From Ureibacillus acetophenoni (GTDB taxonomy: Bacteria; Bacillota; Bacilli; Bacillales_A; Planococcaceae), in contig NZ_OBQC01000002.1 of the NCBI RefSeq assembly GCF_900220965.1, forward strand, positions 461,176-525,175: a DNA stretch of 64,000 nt. The letters are read 5' to 3'. Shown here piece after piece: positions 28,954 through 38,027 of this stretch. The position numbers and the translations under genes are program-made. The notes beneath the pieces are model-generated. The model saw nothing but the letters and a program-made list of their open reading frames with translations. It was not told where the DNA came from and made no database searches. Position 1 is the first letter of the stretch, and the number at the start of each line of letters is the position of its first letter.

Positions 28954-29958
28954 TTAAAATTCTCCATAAAGATACATCAACCTAGGAGAATTCGATGAAT
29001 TCATTAGTTTAGTGATCATCTGTTGTTCAACAGAAGGACCGAATAATGACCCAAGTTTCATACTTAAAAACGAACGAATACCACCAGTATTTACTTTATA
29101 TTCAAAAAGTGTTGCATTTTGCAATCCATAATCAGAACGTAAACTTGCAATTGTATCGTCTAAACCACCTAATTCATCTACTAAGCCAGCTTTAACCGCT
29201 TGAGATCCACCTAAAATACGTCCATCTGCAACCGCTTTAACTTCTGCTTCACTCATTCCACGGCCTTCCTCAACAACATCAACAAATACTTCGTAGGAAT
29301 CGTTAATCATTTCCTGCATCATTGCTTTTTCTTCTTCCGTTGATGCTCTTGTACCACTAAACATGTCCTTATGTTGACCAGATTTAATAGTTTCAAATTC
29401 AATACCAAAGTTCTCAGCAAGTTGTGAAAAATTATAACTAGACATAATTACACCAATTGAACCTGTAATCGTCTCTCTATGAGCATAAATTTTATCGGCT
29501 GGTGCAGCTATATAATAACCACCTGATGCCGCCATTGAACCCATTGATACATAGATTGGAATATTTCGCTCATTCTTAATTTGAACTAATTTTTTATGAA
29601 TTTCTGCTGATTCAATAGCTCCACCACCTGGTGAATTTACTGTAAGTACTATAGCTTGTACAGTTGGATCTTGCAAAATTGTATCAAGTTGTTTTAAAAA
29701 TAATTGATGGTCATACTCAACTTGAGACCAAATATTGCCAGAACCAACATCTTGAATGACTCCATCCACTGTTAGTAATGCTATTCTTTCTGTTATATTC
29801 CCACTCTCAATTACTTTTTCATTTAGAGCAATAGTTGTCTCTTCTGAAACAGTTGATATTAAATCAGAACTAAAAAAGCCAATTACGGCATTTAATCCTA
29901 TTGAGAAAATAAATAAAAAAGCTGCAATAATAATTGCAATCCATCGTTTAGTATTCAT
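28954..29958 (-). CDS. sppA: Signal peptide peptidase SppA
   Basis: A 334-aa membrane-anchored serine protease with a Ser-Lys dyad. One N-terminal membrane helix (about 7-30) precedes the protease domain; nucleophile Ser is in MGSMAASGGYYIAAPAD and the general-base Lys in IKSGQHKDMFSG. It degrades left-over signal peptides and, in Bacillus, has been tied to lantibiotic resistance together with YteJ. ATG at 29958 follows GAGGAGGG. Confidence 0.93.
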   Translation of the reverse strand: MNTKRWIAIIIAAFLFIFSIGLNAVIGFFSSDLISTVSEETTIALNEKVIESGNITERIALLTVDGVIQDVGSGNIWSQVEYDHQLFLKQLDTILQDPTVQAIVLTVNSPGGGAIESAEIHKKLVQIKNERNIPIYVSMGSMAASGGYYIAAPADKIYAHRETITGSIGVIMSSYNFSQLAENFGIEFETIKSGQHKDMFSGTRASTEEEKAMMQEMINDSYEVFVDVVEEGRGMSEAEVKAVADGRILGGSQAVKAGLVDELGGLDDTIASLRSDYGLQNATLFEYKVNTGGIRSFLSMKLGSLFGPSVEQQMITKLMNSSNSPRLMYLYGEF

Positions 29959-30031
29959 TAAATGAATCCCTCCTCATTAAAATTCTACGAATGGAATTGT
30001 ATAATGTTTCAAAAAGTTTAAGAATTTAATT

Positions 30032-30068
30032 AAGGCTGTCCAGTGAATTGTTCTATCTGGACAGCCTT
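30032..30068 (-). terminator. Terminator-like hairpin after the acyl-CoA synthetase gene
   Basis: Twelve-base perfect arms AAGGCTGTCCAG and CTGGACAGCCTT with a 13-base loop; the T run is weak (TTAATTAAATT). Confidence 0.6.
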
Positions 30069-30106
30069 AAAATTAATATATTTTATTATTTCCTAAAGAA
30101 TGATTA

Positions 30107-31690
30107 CTACTTTACTGTTTCATTAAATTCTTTTTGTCTTAACTCAATTCGACGAATTTTCCCTGATGATGTTTTAGGTAATTCATCGATAAACTCAATT
30201 GCTCTTGGGTATTTATATGGAGCTGTAATTGTTTTCACATGATCTTGTAGTTCTTTAACAATTGTATTACTAGATTTCAACTCTGGATCACGTAAAACAA
30301 CGAATGCTTTTACAATGTGACCGCGAATTTCATCGGGACTTGCAACGACCGCACATTCTTTTACAGCTGGGTGTTTTACAAGAGCATCTTCTACTTCGAA
30401 TGGTCCGATTGTATAACCAGAAGAAACAATTATATCATCACCACGTCCTTCAAACCAGAAATACCCATCTTCATCTTTATACGCACGGTCACCAGTTAGG
30501 AACCATTCACCACGATATTGAACTTTTGTTCTTTCAGGATCATTTAAATAGCCTTTGAATAATGCTGGTGTAGAAGAATGAACCGCAATATCCCCTACTT
30601 CCCCTGAATTTGTTGGTTCGCCTAAGTCATTAATTACTTCAACTAGGTTACCTGGAGTTGGTTTTCCCATAGATCCTGGTTTTGACTCCATACCGATTAA
30701 TGTACCGACTAATAATGTATTTTCAGTTTGTCCATATCCATCACGAACTTGTAGTGAGAACACTTCTATAAATTTGTTAATTACTTCACTATTTAATGGT
30801 TCTCCAGCTGATACAGCACTTCGAACACTTGATAGATCATAATTTTCTAATCCATCTACTTTTGCCATTAATCGATATTCTGTTGGTGTACAACATAAAA
30901 CATTAATTTTATGATCTTGTAGCATTTGTAAATATTGTTGTGGATCAAATCGACCGATATGAACAAATGCAGTTGCCCCACTACCTAATACCGCTAAAAA
31001 CGGACTCCAAATCCATTTTTGCCATCCAGGTGCAGCTGTAGCCCAAGCAAGGTCACCTTCTTTTACCCCAAGCCAATGAGCTGCTGTTGTACGTAAGTGA
31101 GCATATCCCCAACCATGAGAGTGAACTACACCTTTTGGATTTCCAGTAGTACCACTTGTGTATGAGAGGAAAGCTATGTCCGAGTCTTTCGTACGATTCC
31201 CTTCAAATTCTTCAGAAGCTTGTTCCATTTCAGATTGCATTGAAATCCAAGAACCTTGGGAACTTCCAAATACTAGTTGTTGTAAACCATTTAAATGTTC
31301 TACTTCATCAAATTGTGATAACTCTTTCTCAAATGCAATGACAGCTTTAGCACCAGAATGAGTAATTCGATAATCAATATCTTTTGCTCTTAACATTTCT
31401 GAACTTGGAATAATTGTAATTCCAGCTTTTAATGCGCCAATATAAGTTATGTATGCCTCAACAGAACGAGGTACCATTACTAATGCCACATCACCTTTTT
31501 GTAAACCTTTATTAGTTAAAACATTAGCTACTTTGTTAGCTTGTTTAATTAAATCTTTATAAGTAATCTTTTCAATTTCTCCATTTTCATGGTGAACCAT
31601 TAATGCTAATTTTCCTTCTTCACTAGCAAAACGTTCTATTTCGTCTACGATGTTATAGTTTTCTGGAGCTAATAAATCTTCTCTTTTCAT
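30107..31690 (-). CDS. ytcI: Acyl-CoA synthetase, AMP-forming (YtcI-like)
   Basis: A 527-aa member of the ANL adenylating family. The P-loop-like motif is SYTSGTTGNPKGVVHSH, the adenine motif is DGYGQTENTLL, and the A8 loop is WFLTGDRAYKDEDGYFWFEGR with a C-terminal catalytic Lys in LPKTSSGKIRRIELR. This pattern fits acetyl- or medium-chain acyl-CoA synthetases; the substrate is not known. It lies between sppA and sspA as ytcI does in B. subtilis. ATG at 31690 follows GGGGGAAG. Confidence 0.88.
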   Translation of the reverse strand: MKREDLLAPENYNIVDEIERFASEEGKLALMVHHENGEIEKITYKDLIKQANKVANVLTNKGLQKGDVALVMVPRSVEAYITYIGALKAGITIIPSSEMLRAKDIDYRITHSGAKAVIAFEKELSQFDEVEHLNGLQQLVFGSSQGSWISMQSEMEQASEEFEGNRTKDSDIAFLSYTSGTTGNPKGVVHSHGWGYAHLRTTAAHWLGVKEGDLAWATAAPGWQKWIWSPFLAVLGSGATAFVHIGRFDPQQYLQMLQDHKINVLCCTPTEYRLMAKVDGLENYDLSSVRSAVSAGEPLNSEVINKFIEVFSLQVRDGYGQTENTLLVGTLIGMESKPGSMGKPTPGNLVEVINDLGEPTNSGEVGDIAVHSSTPALFKGYLNDPERTKVQYRGEWFLTGDRAYKDEDGYFWFEGRGDDIIVSSGYTIGPFEVEDALVKHPAVKECAVVASPDEIRGHIVKAFVVLRDPELKSSNTIVKELQDHVKTITAPYKYPRAIEFIDELPKTSSGKIRRIELRQKEFNETVK

Positions 31691-31915
31691 TCCATACTTC
31701 CCCCAATTCTAATTTACTTTTTGCAATTTTATATATGATTTTTGCCGGAAATTTAGACATAAAGTAAAAGTCTATCCAAAGGTGTTTTCAATAATTACAA
31801 AAATAATTATAACCTAATTATATACCAAGGTTTTAGGAGTAGGTACTATTTTTTCAGAAAAATTTTTTCTCCATTTTTTTTTTAGAGTAATATGAAATAA
31901 AAAAACACAAAATAA

Positions 31916-31944
31916 AGAGCTAGTAGCTTTCGCTACTAGCCCTT
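31916..31944 (-). terminator. Terminator after sspA
   Basis: Nine-base perfect arms GCTAGTAGC and GCTACTAGC with a GAAA tetraloop (minus strand), followed by TCTTTATTTT. Confidence 0.8.
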
Positions 31945-31953
31945 TTAGTCATA

Positions 31954-32166
31954 TTATTGACCTTGAGTACCACGTAATTGTGATTCAGCCATTTGCACTA
32001 GGCGTTTAGTAATTTCTCCTCCAACTGATCCGTTCGCACGAGATGACGCATCTGGTCCGAGTTGAACACCAAACTCTTGTGCAATTTCATACTTCATTTG
32101 GTCTAATGCTTGGTTAGCACCAGGCACTAATAATTTGTTTGTATTTCTGCTATCGTTTGTTGCCAT
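31954..32166 (-). CDS. sspA: Small acid-soluble spore protein, alpha/beta type
   Basis: A 70-aa DNA-binding protein that saturates spore DNA and protects it from UV and heat. The two conserved regions are clear: [19 protein letters not shown], containing the GPR protease cleavage region (EIAQEF), and [19 protein letters not shown] at 32166 has AAGGAGGTGA upstream; an ATG seven codons earlier has no ribosome-binding site. Presence implies an endospore former. A sigma-G-like promoter lies just upstream. Which paralogue (sspA, B, C or D) it is cannot be told. Confidence 0.93.
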   Translation of the reverse strand: MATNDSRNTNKLLVPGANQALDQMKYEIAQEFGVQLGPDASSRANGSVGGEITKRLVQMAESQLRGTQGQ

Positions 32167-32188
32167 GTCTCTCACCTCCTTGTGCATT

Positions 32189-32218
32189 TAGATTGTGCCG
32201 AAATCATTTTTTAATACA
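32189..32218 (-). promoter_or_regulatory. Candidate sigma-G promoter of sspA
   Basis: On the minus strand, TGTATT (32213-32218) and CAATCTA (32189-32195) are separated by 17 bases, close to the sigma-G consensus (TGAATA, CATACTA). The transcription start would fall about 20 bases before the start codon, giving a very short leader. Confidence 0.4.
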
Positions 32219-32301
32219 CAAAAGGTTAGAGGAAATATGTGCTTGTATTTCTAATTAGATGGTTATAAAAATGCGGTGTTTTTTTGTTACTGATTTATAT
32301 A

Positions 32302-33510
32302 TTAAAGTAGACCTTCAAACTTATCTTCTCTTGGTTTTGTCATCGGGAAGATATAAAGTTCACGATTTTTTACTGCTTTATCAATTAAATCATCAAAATC
32401 AGTAAAGCTTTCGTAATATTTAACTTTATCTACTTTTGGTTTAGTTTTTGGATTTGCAGGAGTAAAAATTGTACAACAATCTTCAAACGGTTGAATTGAC
32501 GTTTCGTAAGTACCAATTTTTTCTGCAATATCAATAATTTCAAGTTTATCGTAACCGATTAAAGGTCTAAGAATCGGAGTTGTAGTAACATCATTAATAG
32601 CAGTTAAACTTTCTAATGTTTGGCTTGCTACTTGTCCTAGACTTTCCCCAGTTACAATGCCTAAAGCATCAATTTCTTCACGAACTCTATCTGCGATTTT
32701 CATCATCATTCGGCGTGTTGTTGTCATTAGCATATTTTCAGGAACACGATCTTTAATAAGAACTTGTATATCTGTAAATGGAATGACATGCATTCTTATT
32801 TTATAACCAAATTTCGATAATTCGTTTGCAAGTACTTTTACTTTTTCAAGTGAATTTTGGCTTGTATATGGTGGGCTAAAAAAGTGAATCGCTTCTAGAC
32901 GTACTCCACGTTTCATCATCATATAACCAGCAACAGGACTGTCAATACCGCCTGATAACATTAATAGTGATTTCCCGTTCGAACCGACTGGCATTCCACC
33001 AGCACCTTGAATAACTTGAGCCATCATATAAATAGCATCTTTTCGAACTTCAATTCGTAATTCCACATCGGGTTTCTTTACTTTAACAGTTAAATTTTGA
33101 TAGTTACTTAGAACAGTTCCACCAATCTCACGTTGAATTTCATGTGATTCATGTGGAAATGATTTATCTGAACGTCTTACTTCTACTTTAAAAGTGATGT
33201 CTTGATCTTTAAAATCATTCATAATTTCAATTGCTAATGATTTCATAGCGTCCATATTTTTTTCGCATATTGCAACAGGACTAAATGATTGAATACCAAA
33301 TACTTTCGGTAACTTTTCCATAATAATATCCATTTGCTCATTATTTTCAATTTGAATATGCATTCGATCTCGTTCTGTATGAATCTTCAACGGAGCAATT
33401 TCGTTGAATGTATAACGGATATTATCACGGAGGCGGTTAATAAACTCTTTTCGATTTCGACCTTTTGTTGATAATTCTCCGTATCTTATTAATACTTCTT
33501 TCCATTTCAT
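32302..33510 (-). CDS. thiI: tRNA 4-thiouridine synthase ThiI
   Basis: A 402-aa enzyme making 4-thiouridine at tRNA position 8. Domains: N-terminal ferredoxin-like region and THUMP (about 60-165), then a PP-loop ATPase with LLMLSGGIDSPVAGYM (about 180-195) and ESLGQVASQTLESL. It ends without the rhodanese domain, as in Bacilli, which rely on a dedicated cysteine desulfurase for sulfur. The ATG overlaps the stop of iscS, with AAAGGAG inside iscS, fitting the nifZ-thiI pair of B. subtilis. Confidence 0.94.
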   Translation of the reverse strand: MKWKEVLIRYGELSTKGRNRKEFINRLRDNIRYTFNEIAPLKIHTERDRMHIQIENNEQMDIIMEKLPKVFGIQSFSPVAICEKNMDAMKSLAIEIMNDFKDQDITFKVEVRRSDKSFPHESHEIQREIGGTVLSNYQNLTVKVKKPDVELRIEVRKDAIYMMAQVIQGAGGMPVGSNGKSLLMLSGGIDSPVAGYMMMKRGVRLEAIHFFSPPYTSQNSLEKVKVLANELSKFGYKIRMHVIPFTDIQVLIKDRVPENMLMTTTRRMMMKIADRVREEIDALGIVTGESLGQVASQTLESLTAINDVTTTPILRPLIGYDKLEIIDIAEKIGTYETSIQPFEDCCTIFTPANPKTKPKVDKVKYYESFTDFDDLIDKAVKNRELYIFPMTKPREDKFEGLL

Positions 33511-34655
33511 TTGTAGTTAACTCCTTTTAAGTCCTTAATGACTTTTGCAAATTCTTCTTTAAATTTTTCAATTTCTTCATCTGTATTAAATGCCCCAAAA
33601 CTTAAACGGATCACTCCATCTTTAAATTTAGGTGCTACATTTATTGCTGTTACTACATGACTTGTTGTCTTCTGTTTTGAAGAGCAAGCACTTGATGTAG
33701 ATACGATAATTCCACGTTCTTGTAAAGCATTAATTAATATTTCACCTTTTAAATCCTTCACACTAAAGGATAAAATATGATCTGCACCAAATTTGGTTGA
33801 TAATAAGTGAATAACTTCTCCGAATCCAGTCAAAAACTTCATTAAATCCTCATGCCACTTTTTATATTTACTTTGTATAGCCTGTGCATTTTCAACTGTG
33901 ATTCGAGCAGCCTTTGCAAAAGCAATTGCTTGCGGTACAGCAACAGTACCACTTCTTAAACCAAATTCTTGTCCACCACCAAGTATTAATGGAATGATGT
34001 TCAATTTCTGTCGGAAAACAATTACACCAGAACCTTTTAATCCATGAATTTTATGTCCAGAAACTGTTATAATATCTGGACCTTTGTCACCGTTAAATTT
34101 AATTGGTAACTTACCAAAACTTTGAACGGCATCTACATGAAAAACAGCACGACTATTTTCATGGATAATCTGTCCAGCTTCTTCAATTGGTTGAATCGCA
34201 CCTATTTCATTGTTTACATGCATTATACTTACAAGAACTGTATCTTTTCTAACTCTTTGTTTTAAATCTTCAAGTGATATAGTACCAGTCTCATCTACAT
34301 CTAAGTAATCGACTTCGAATCCATCTTTCTCCAAGGATTTTACTGCTTCTAAAACGGAAGCATGTTCGATTTTTGTAGTAATAATGTGCTTTCCTTTATG
34401 AGTATTTGCTTTAGAGACACCAAATATCGCAAGGTTATTTGATTCAGTGCCACCCGCAGTGAATATGACACATTTCTCTTCTGTATTAAAAATATCCGCT
34501 ACTTGCATTCTAGCGCGATCTAATAATTCATTTACTTCCACACCAGCTTCATGAATTGATGCAGGATTTGCATAAAATTGTTCATTTACTTTTACGAATG
34601 TATCTAACACTTCTTTATATGGTCGTGTCGTTGCACTGTTGTCAAAATAAATCAT
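33507..34655 (-). CDS. Cysteine desulfurase (NifZ/IscS-like) partner of ThiI
   Basis: A 382-aa PLP enzyme releasing sulfur from cysteine as a persulfide. The PLP Lys is in TVSGHKIHGLKG, the cofactor His in HVNNEIGAIQP and the catalytic Cys in STSSACSSKQKTTSHV. It starts at the ATG at 34655 (MIYFDNSATT) with AAAGG upstream; a TTG three codons earlier is possible but poorly spaced. Overlap of four bases with thiI implies it feeds sulfur to tRNA thiolation. Confidence 0.93.
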   Translation of the reverse strand: MIYFDNSATTRPYKEVLDTFVKVNEQFYANPASIHEAGVEVNELLDRARMQVADIFNTEEKCVIFTAGGTESNNLAIFGVSKANTHKGKHIITTKIEHASVLEAVKSLEKDGFEVDYLDVDETGTISLEDLKQRVRKDTVLVSIMHVNNEIGAIQPIEEAGQIIHENSRAVFHVDAVQSFGKLPIKFNGDKGPDIITVSGHKIHGLKGSGVIVFRQKLNIIPLILGGGQEFGLRSGTVAVPQAIAFAKAARITVENAQAIQSKYKKWHEDLMKFLTGFGEVIHLLSTKFGADHILSFSVKDLKGEILINALQERGIIVSTSSACSSKQKTTSHVVTAINVAPKFKDGVIRLSFGAFNTDEEIEKFKEEFAKVIKDLKGVNYK

Positions 34656-34787
34656 ATTTACCAACCTTTATTAATAAATTTCATAAGAATAGGCGTCGCT
34701 TAATAAAACAAGACGCCTTGCCAAAAGAAAATATAACATATTTAAACTATCAAAATAGTAAGCAATATTTGGTATAAAACAAGAAAT

Positions 34788-34819
34788 GGCTGTCTAGAAA
34801 GTTTAGTTTCTAGACAGCC
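34788..34819 (-). terminator. Terminator-like hairpin after ezrA
   Basis: Thirteen-base perfect arms GGCTGTCTAGAAA and TTTCTAGACAGCC with a six-base loop. The T-rich tail is interrupted, so termination efficiency is uncertain. Confidence 0.65.
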
Positions 34820-34853
34820 CTATCGTGAAACTTCAAGATGTTTGAGCTGAATA

Positions 34854-36557
34854 TTAAGACTTAGAATATAATTCTTCTTGCACTAGTTCTTCAATTCGCC
34901 TTATTGCACCTGGTTCTGCTTGTTCAACAGCAGAAACCGCATCTTCTAATGCTTTCATATAGCGGAATTGGTGAAAAGCATCTTCAGCCTCTAATAACTT
35001 TTCATGAACTGTTCTATTCGATGCTCGGTAACGGTTTCCATATTGGATAATGCGCTCAATAAGCATTACATTTTCGATCATTTCTTGCGCACGTTCATCC
35101 ACTTCTTGAATACATTGATTTGCATTTTGTAGATTTGCATTAACTAAATTCATATTCAGTGGAACTTCTTGTAAGCTTTGAATTACTAAGAAGACTTTCT
35201 CTTCTGCTTCTTCTAATCGGGCTTCCATATCTTCTGGAATTCCTGGAATATTTGCTTTTTGTAATTGTCGATCAATATTTTGTAATAGTTTCTTTAGTGA
35301 ATTTAGTTGCTGACGTGCTTTATTTTCATCGATTCGCAAGTTTTTTAGTCGATTTGATAATTCTTCTTGCTGCACTTTAATTTGTTCTATCTCTTCACTA
35401 ATTTCAATTAGTTCTTGTTGTAAACTAGAATAAGCAGATTGTTCCTCATGTACTCTTGTTGCTAGTATTTCAAATCGTTTTTGTATTATCTCTAGCTGCT
35501 TTAAACCAGCTTTCGGAATCTCGGCTTCTTCTTCTGAGATTCGGTAAGTTGTTTGTACATAAACAGCTTCCTCACTCACTTCTTTTGTTACACGTAATAC
35601 ATCATTTATGGATGTATATAAGTGATCGTAATTTTTATCAACAAAGTTTTTAGCAATAACTTCTTTTTCAAGTAGGTCATAGTAGTGGTCGATTTCATCA
35701 TTAATTTTTTCAACCCGAGTAACTACTGTTGAAATGTTTAAATCTTTCACTTCTTGGTTCAGTTGCTCTAATTCATCTTCTAGTTTAGCAAGAGCATCAT
35801 TTAATTCTAAATGATTTAAATAGTAGGAACCTTCTTCCATTTCTCGCTGACCATTTCTTAAATCATGGATTGCATTAGGGATTTTTGTATGTATATCCGT
35901 TATTACACTAGGTATTTCATTTATGAAATAATCAAACTGCTCAGCATCTGTATTTAGTGAAAGTACAACTTCACGGGCTTGTAGATAATTCCCTTCTTGT
36001 GTCAATGTTTCATATTGACTAAACCTTGTAGGAATTTCTTCAAGTTTCTTTTCTAATGCTGGTAGTGCTTGTCCAAAAGAATAAGGATGAGCAAGCAATG
36101 TTTTGCGTGCAGAGCGATAATATTCTTTTAGTTGTTCAACTTCAATACGATTTTTTTCTTCACTACCTACTAATTCTTCTAACTCAGTGATAATTTGATT
36201 TTTAATTTTTTCACATTTCTTTAAATATTCTTCTAGTTCTCTTTCAACCTTTGAAGCTTTTTTAAAATTAAAACGATCAATATAATCCTCAGCATCGAAT
36301 AACATGGAATCCATTTTAATAATGTGGACATCAATCACTTCTGTCCATTGATCGCGCCATGATTCAAATAGTTTTTCAGTTTCACCATTCATATTCAACG
36401 CTTTTACTTTTGTTAGTTCTTCAAAGATAGGATAATGCTGAACTTGTAACTTATCTTTTTCTAATCGCTGTATAATGACATTATGTTTCCGTCTCACAAA
36501 GAGTCCTACAACAAATAATGCTATTAGTACGATGACAATAATGATGATATACTTCAT
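34854..36557 (-). CDS. ezrA: Septation ring regulator EzrA
   Basis: A 567-aa protein with one N-terminal membrane helix (about 2-19, IIIIVIVLIALFVVGL) followed by a long, almost wholly helical cytoplasmic region of Leu/Glu/Lys-rich heptads resembling spectrin repeats. EzrA restrains FtsZ ring formation away from mid-cell and helps recruit PBP1 in Bacillales. ATG at 36557 follows GGGGG; a frame eight codons longer has no ribosome-binding site. It lies between iscS-thiI and divergent hisJ, as in B. subtilis apart from the absence of braB. Confidence 0.92.
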   Translation of the reverse strand: MKYIIIIVIVLIALFVVGLFVRRKHNVIIQRLEKDKLQVQHYPIFEELTKVKALNMNGETEKLFESWRDQWTEVIDVHIIKMDSMLFDAEDYIDRFNFKKASKVERELEEYLKKCEKIKNQIITELEELVGSEEKNRIEVEQLKEYYRSARKTLLAHPYSFGQALPALEKKLEEIPTRFSQYETLTQEGNYLQAREVVLSLNTDAEQFDYFINEIPSVITDIHTKIPNAIHDLRNGQREMEEGSYYLNHLELNDALAKLEDELEQLNQEVKDLNISTVVTRVEKINDEIDHYYDLLEKEVIAKNFVDKNYDHLYTSINDVLRVTKEVSEEAVYVQTTYRISEEEAEIPKAGLKQLEIIQKRFEILATRVHEEQSAYSSLQQELIEISEEIEQIKVQQEELSNRLKNLRIDENKARQQLNSLKKLLQNIDRQLQKANIPGIPEDMEARLEEAEEKVFLVIQSLQEVPLNMNLVNANLQNANQCIQEVDERAQEMIENVMLIERIIQYGNRYRASNRTVHEKLLEAEDAFHQFRYMKALEDAVSAVEQAEPGAIRRIEELVQEELYSKS

Positions 36558-36692
36558 CGTAAGCCCCCTATTCCAAATCACACAAATCGGCTAGTTCGTA
36601 ACTATAATATACCATGTTTTGATTCATTTGTTGAATAAATTAAAGTAAATTAATTCAAGTTTAACTTTCTTTCGAAAAGGAGGAGTATCATT

Positions 36693-37487
36693 TTGAAAAA
36701 AGATGGGCATATTCATACACAATTTTGTCCTCATGGTACTACGGATTCAATTGAGCAATATGTTGAGAAAGCGATTCATTCTGGATTTTCAGAAATTTCA
36801 TTTACCGAACACGCACCTCTTCCAACAAACTTTTCAGACCCAACACCGGATAAAGATAGTGGCATGAATCCGAAATTGTTACAAGCATATATTGAGACTT
36901 TGAGTGAAATAAAGTCTACATATGCCGATAAAATTAAAATTAACGTCGGCTTAGAAATTGACTATATTATTGGTTACGAAACTGAAACAAGAGCATTTTT
37001 AGATACTGTAGGGCCTCTTTTAGATGATGCAATTCTATCTGTACATTTTCTTAAATGGGAAGATGAATATTGTTGTATTGATTTTTCTAAAGAAGTATTT
37101 TTAGATTTTGCTAGAAAAGTAGGAAGTGTTCAAGAAGTTTACAATTTATATTACGAAACTGTAGAAAAATCAATTCATGCAAATCTTGGGAGATATAAAC
37201 CAAAACGTATTGGACATCCAACACTTATTCATAAGTTTCAATTAGCTCATGGTGAAAAAATTGATGATACGACGAGAATAAAAGAAGTCCTTACTTTAAT
37301 GAAGGAAAAAAGATTCGAATTAGATTTAAATAGTGCTGGCTTAAGTAAAAAAGATTGCAAGGAACCATATCCACCGTTACCATTAATTCATTATGCAAAA
37401 TCCATTGAATTACCTATGATTTTTGGTTCAGATGCACACAGCGTCAATGATTTACATCAACATTATGAAGTATTATTTTCAAAATAA
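36693..37487 (+). CDS. hisJ: Histidinol-phosphatase, PHP family
   Basis: A 264-aa PHP-fold metal phosphatase catalysing the penultimate step of histidine synthesis. Metal motifs are visible: DGHIHTQFCPHG near the start, SFTEHAPLP, GLEIDYI, SVHFLKW and the C-terminal GSDAHSVND. The start is TTG at 36693 preceded by AAAAGGAGG. It is divergent from ezrA and 12 bases before the GAF-domain gene on the same strand. The rest of the histidine operon is not in the window. Confidence 0.9.
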   Translation: MKKDGHIHTQFCPHGTTDSIEQYVEKAIHSGFSEISFTEHAPLPTNFSDPTPDKDSGMNPKLLQAYIETLSEIKSTYADKIKINVGLEIDYIIGYETETRAFLDTVGPLLDDAILSVHFLKWEDEYCCIDFSKEVFLDFARKVGSVQEVYNLYYETVEKSIHANLGRYKPKRIGHPTLIHKFQLAHGEKIDDTTRIKEVLTLMKEKRFELDLNSAGLSKKDCKEPYPPLPLIHYAKSIELPMIFGSDAHSVNDLHQHYEVLFSK

Positions 37488-37499
37488 AGGAGCTTTAAT

Positions 37500-37979
37500 A
37501 TGTTCACAAAATTAAAATTTAGTGGGTCTACAAAAGAACAATATAATCTATTATCAAAACAACTTGATGCATTACTAGAAGGTGAAAACGATCTTATAGC
37601 AAACTTAAGTAATGCATCTGCATTATTAAATCAATTCTTAGACAATATTAATTGGGTTGGCTTTTATTTAATGAAGGATGGAGAACTTGTTTTAGGTCCA
37701 TTCCAAGGACTACCTGCATGCGTTCGCATTGCTGTTGGAAAAGGTGTATGCGGAACTGCTGTTTCGAAAAAAGAAACAATTGTCGTTGAAGATGTCCATA
37801 AATTTCCTGGCCATATAGCTTGTGATGCTGCTTCTAATTCAGAAATTGTAATTCCTATTATTAAAAATGATGAAGTTCTAGGTGTTTTAGATATTGATAG
37901 TCCATCATTAAACAGATTTTCCGAAGAAGACCGCGAAGGTTTGGAACAGTTTATGAAAGTATTAACTAAACATTTATAA
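37500..37979 (+). CDS. ytsP: Free methionine-(R)-sulfoxide reductase (GAF domain, YtsP-like)
   Basis: A 159-aa single GAF-domain protein. NWVGFYLMKDGELVLGPFQG and the three Cys residues at positions 74, 84 and 108 (PACVRI, GKGVCGT, HIACDA) match the catalytic set of free-methionine-R-sulfoxide reductases. It would repair oxidised free methionine using thioredoxin. ATG at 37500 has AAAGGAG upstream. It follows hisJ and precedes the convergent GGDEF gene. Confidence 0.88.
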   Translation: MFTKLKFSGSTKEQYNLLSKQLDALLEGENDLIANLSNASALLNQFLDNINWVGFYLMKDGELVLGPFQGLPACVRIAVGKGVCGTAVSKKETIVVEDVHKFPGHIACDAASNSEIVIPIIKNDEVLGVLDIDSPSLNRFSEEDREGLEQFMKVLTKHL

Positions 37980-37980
37980 A

Positions 37981-38027
37981 AAAATGGCTGATTTGAATGT
38001 AACACATTCAAATCAGCCAAATTTTTT
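37981..38027. terminator. Bidirectional terminator between ytsP and dgcP
   Basis: Fifteen-base perfect arms TGGCTGATTTGAATG and CATTCAAATCAGCCA with a five-base loop, A and T runs on both sides. Confidence 0.9.

Noticed and set aside
30032-34819. Possible dispersed repeat of GGCTGTC hairpins
   Set aside because: The hairpins after the acyl-CoA synthetase and ezrA genes share only the first seven bases; the rest differs, so they are ordinary terminators that look alike.
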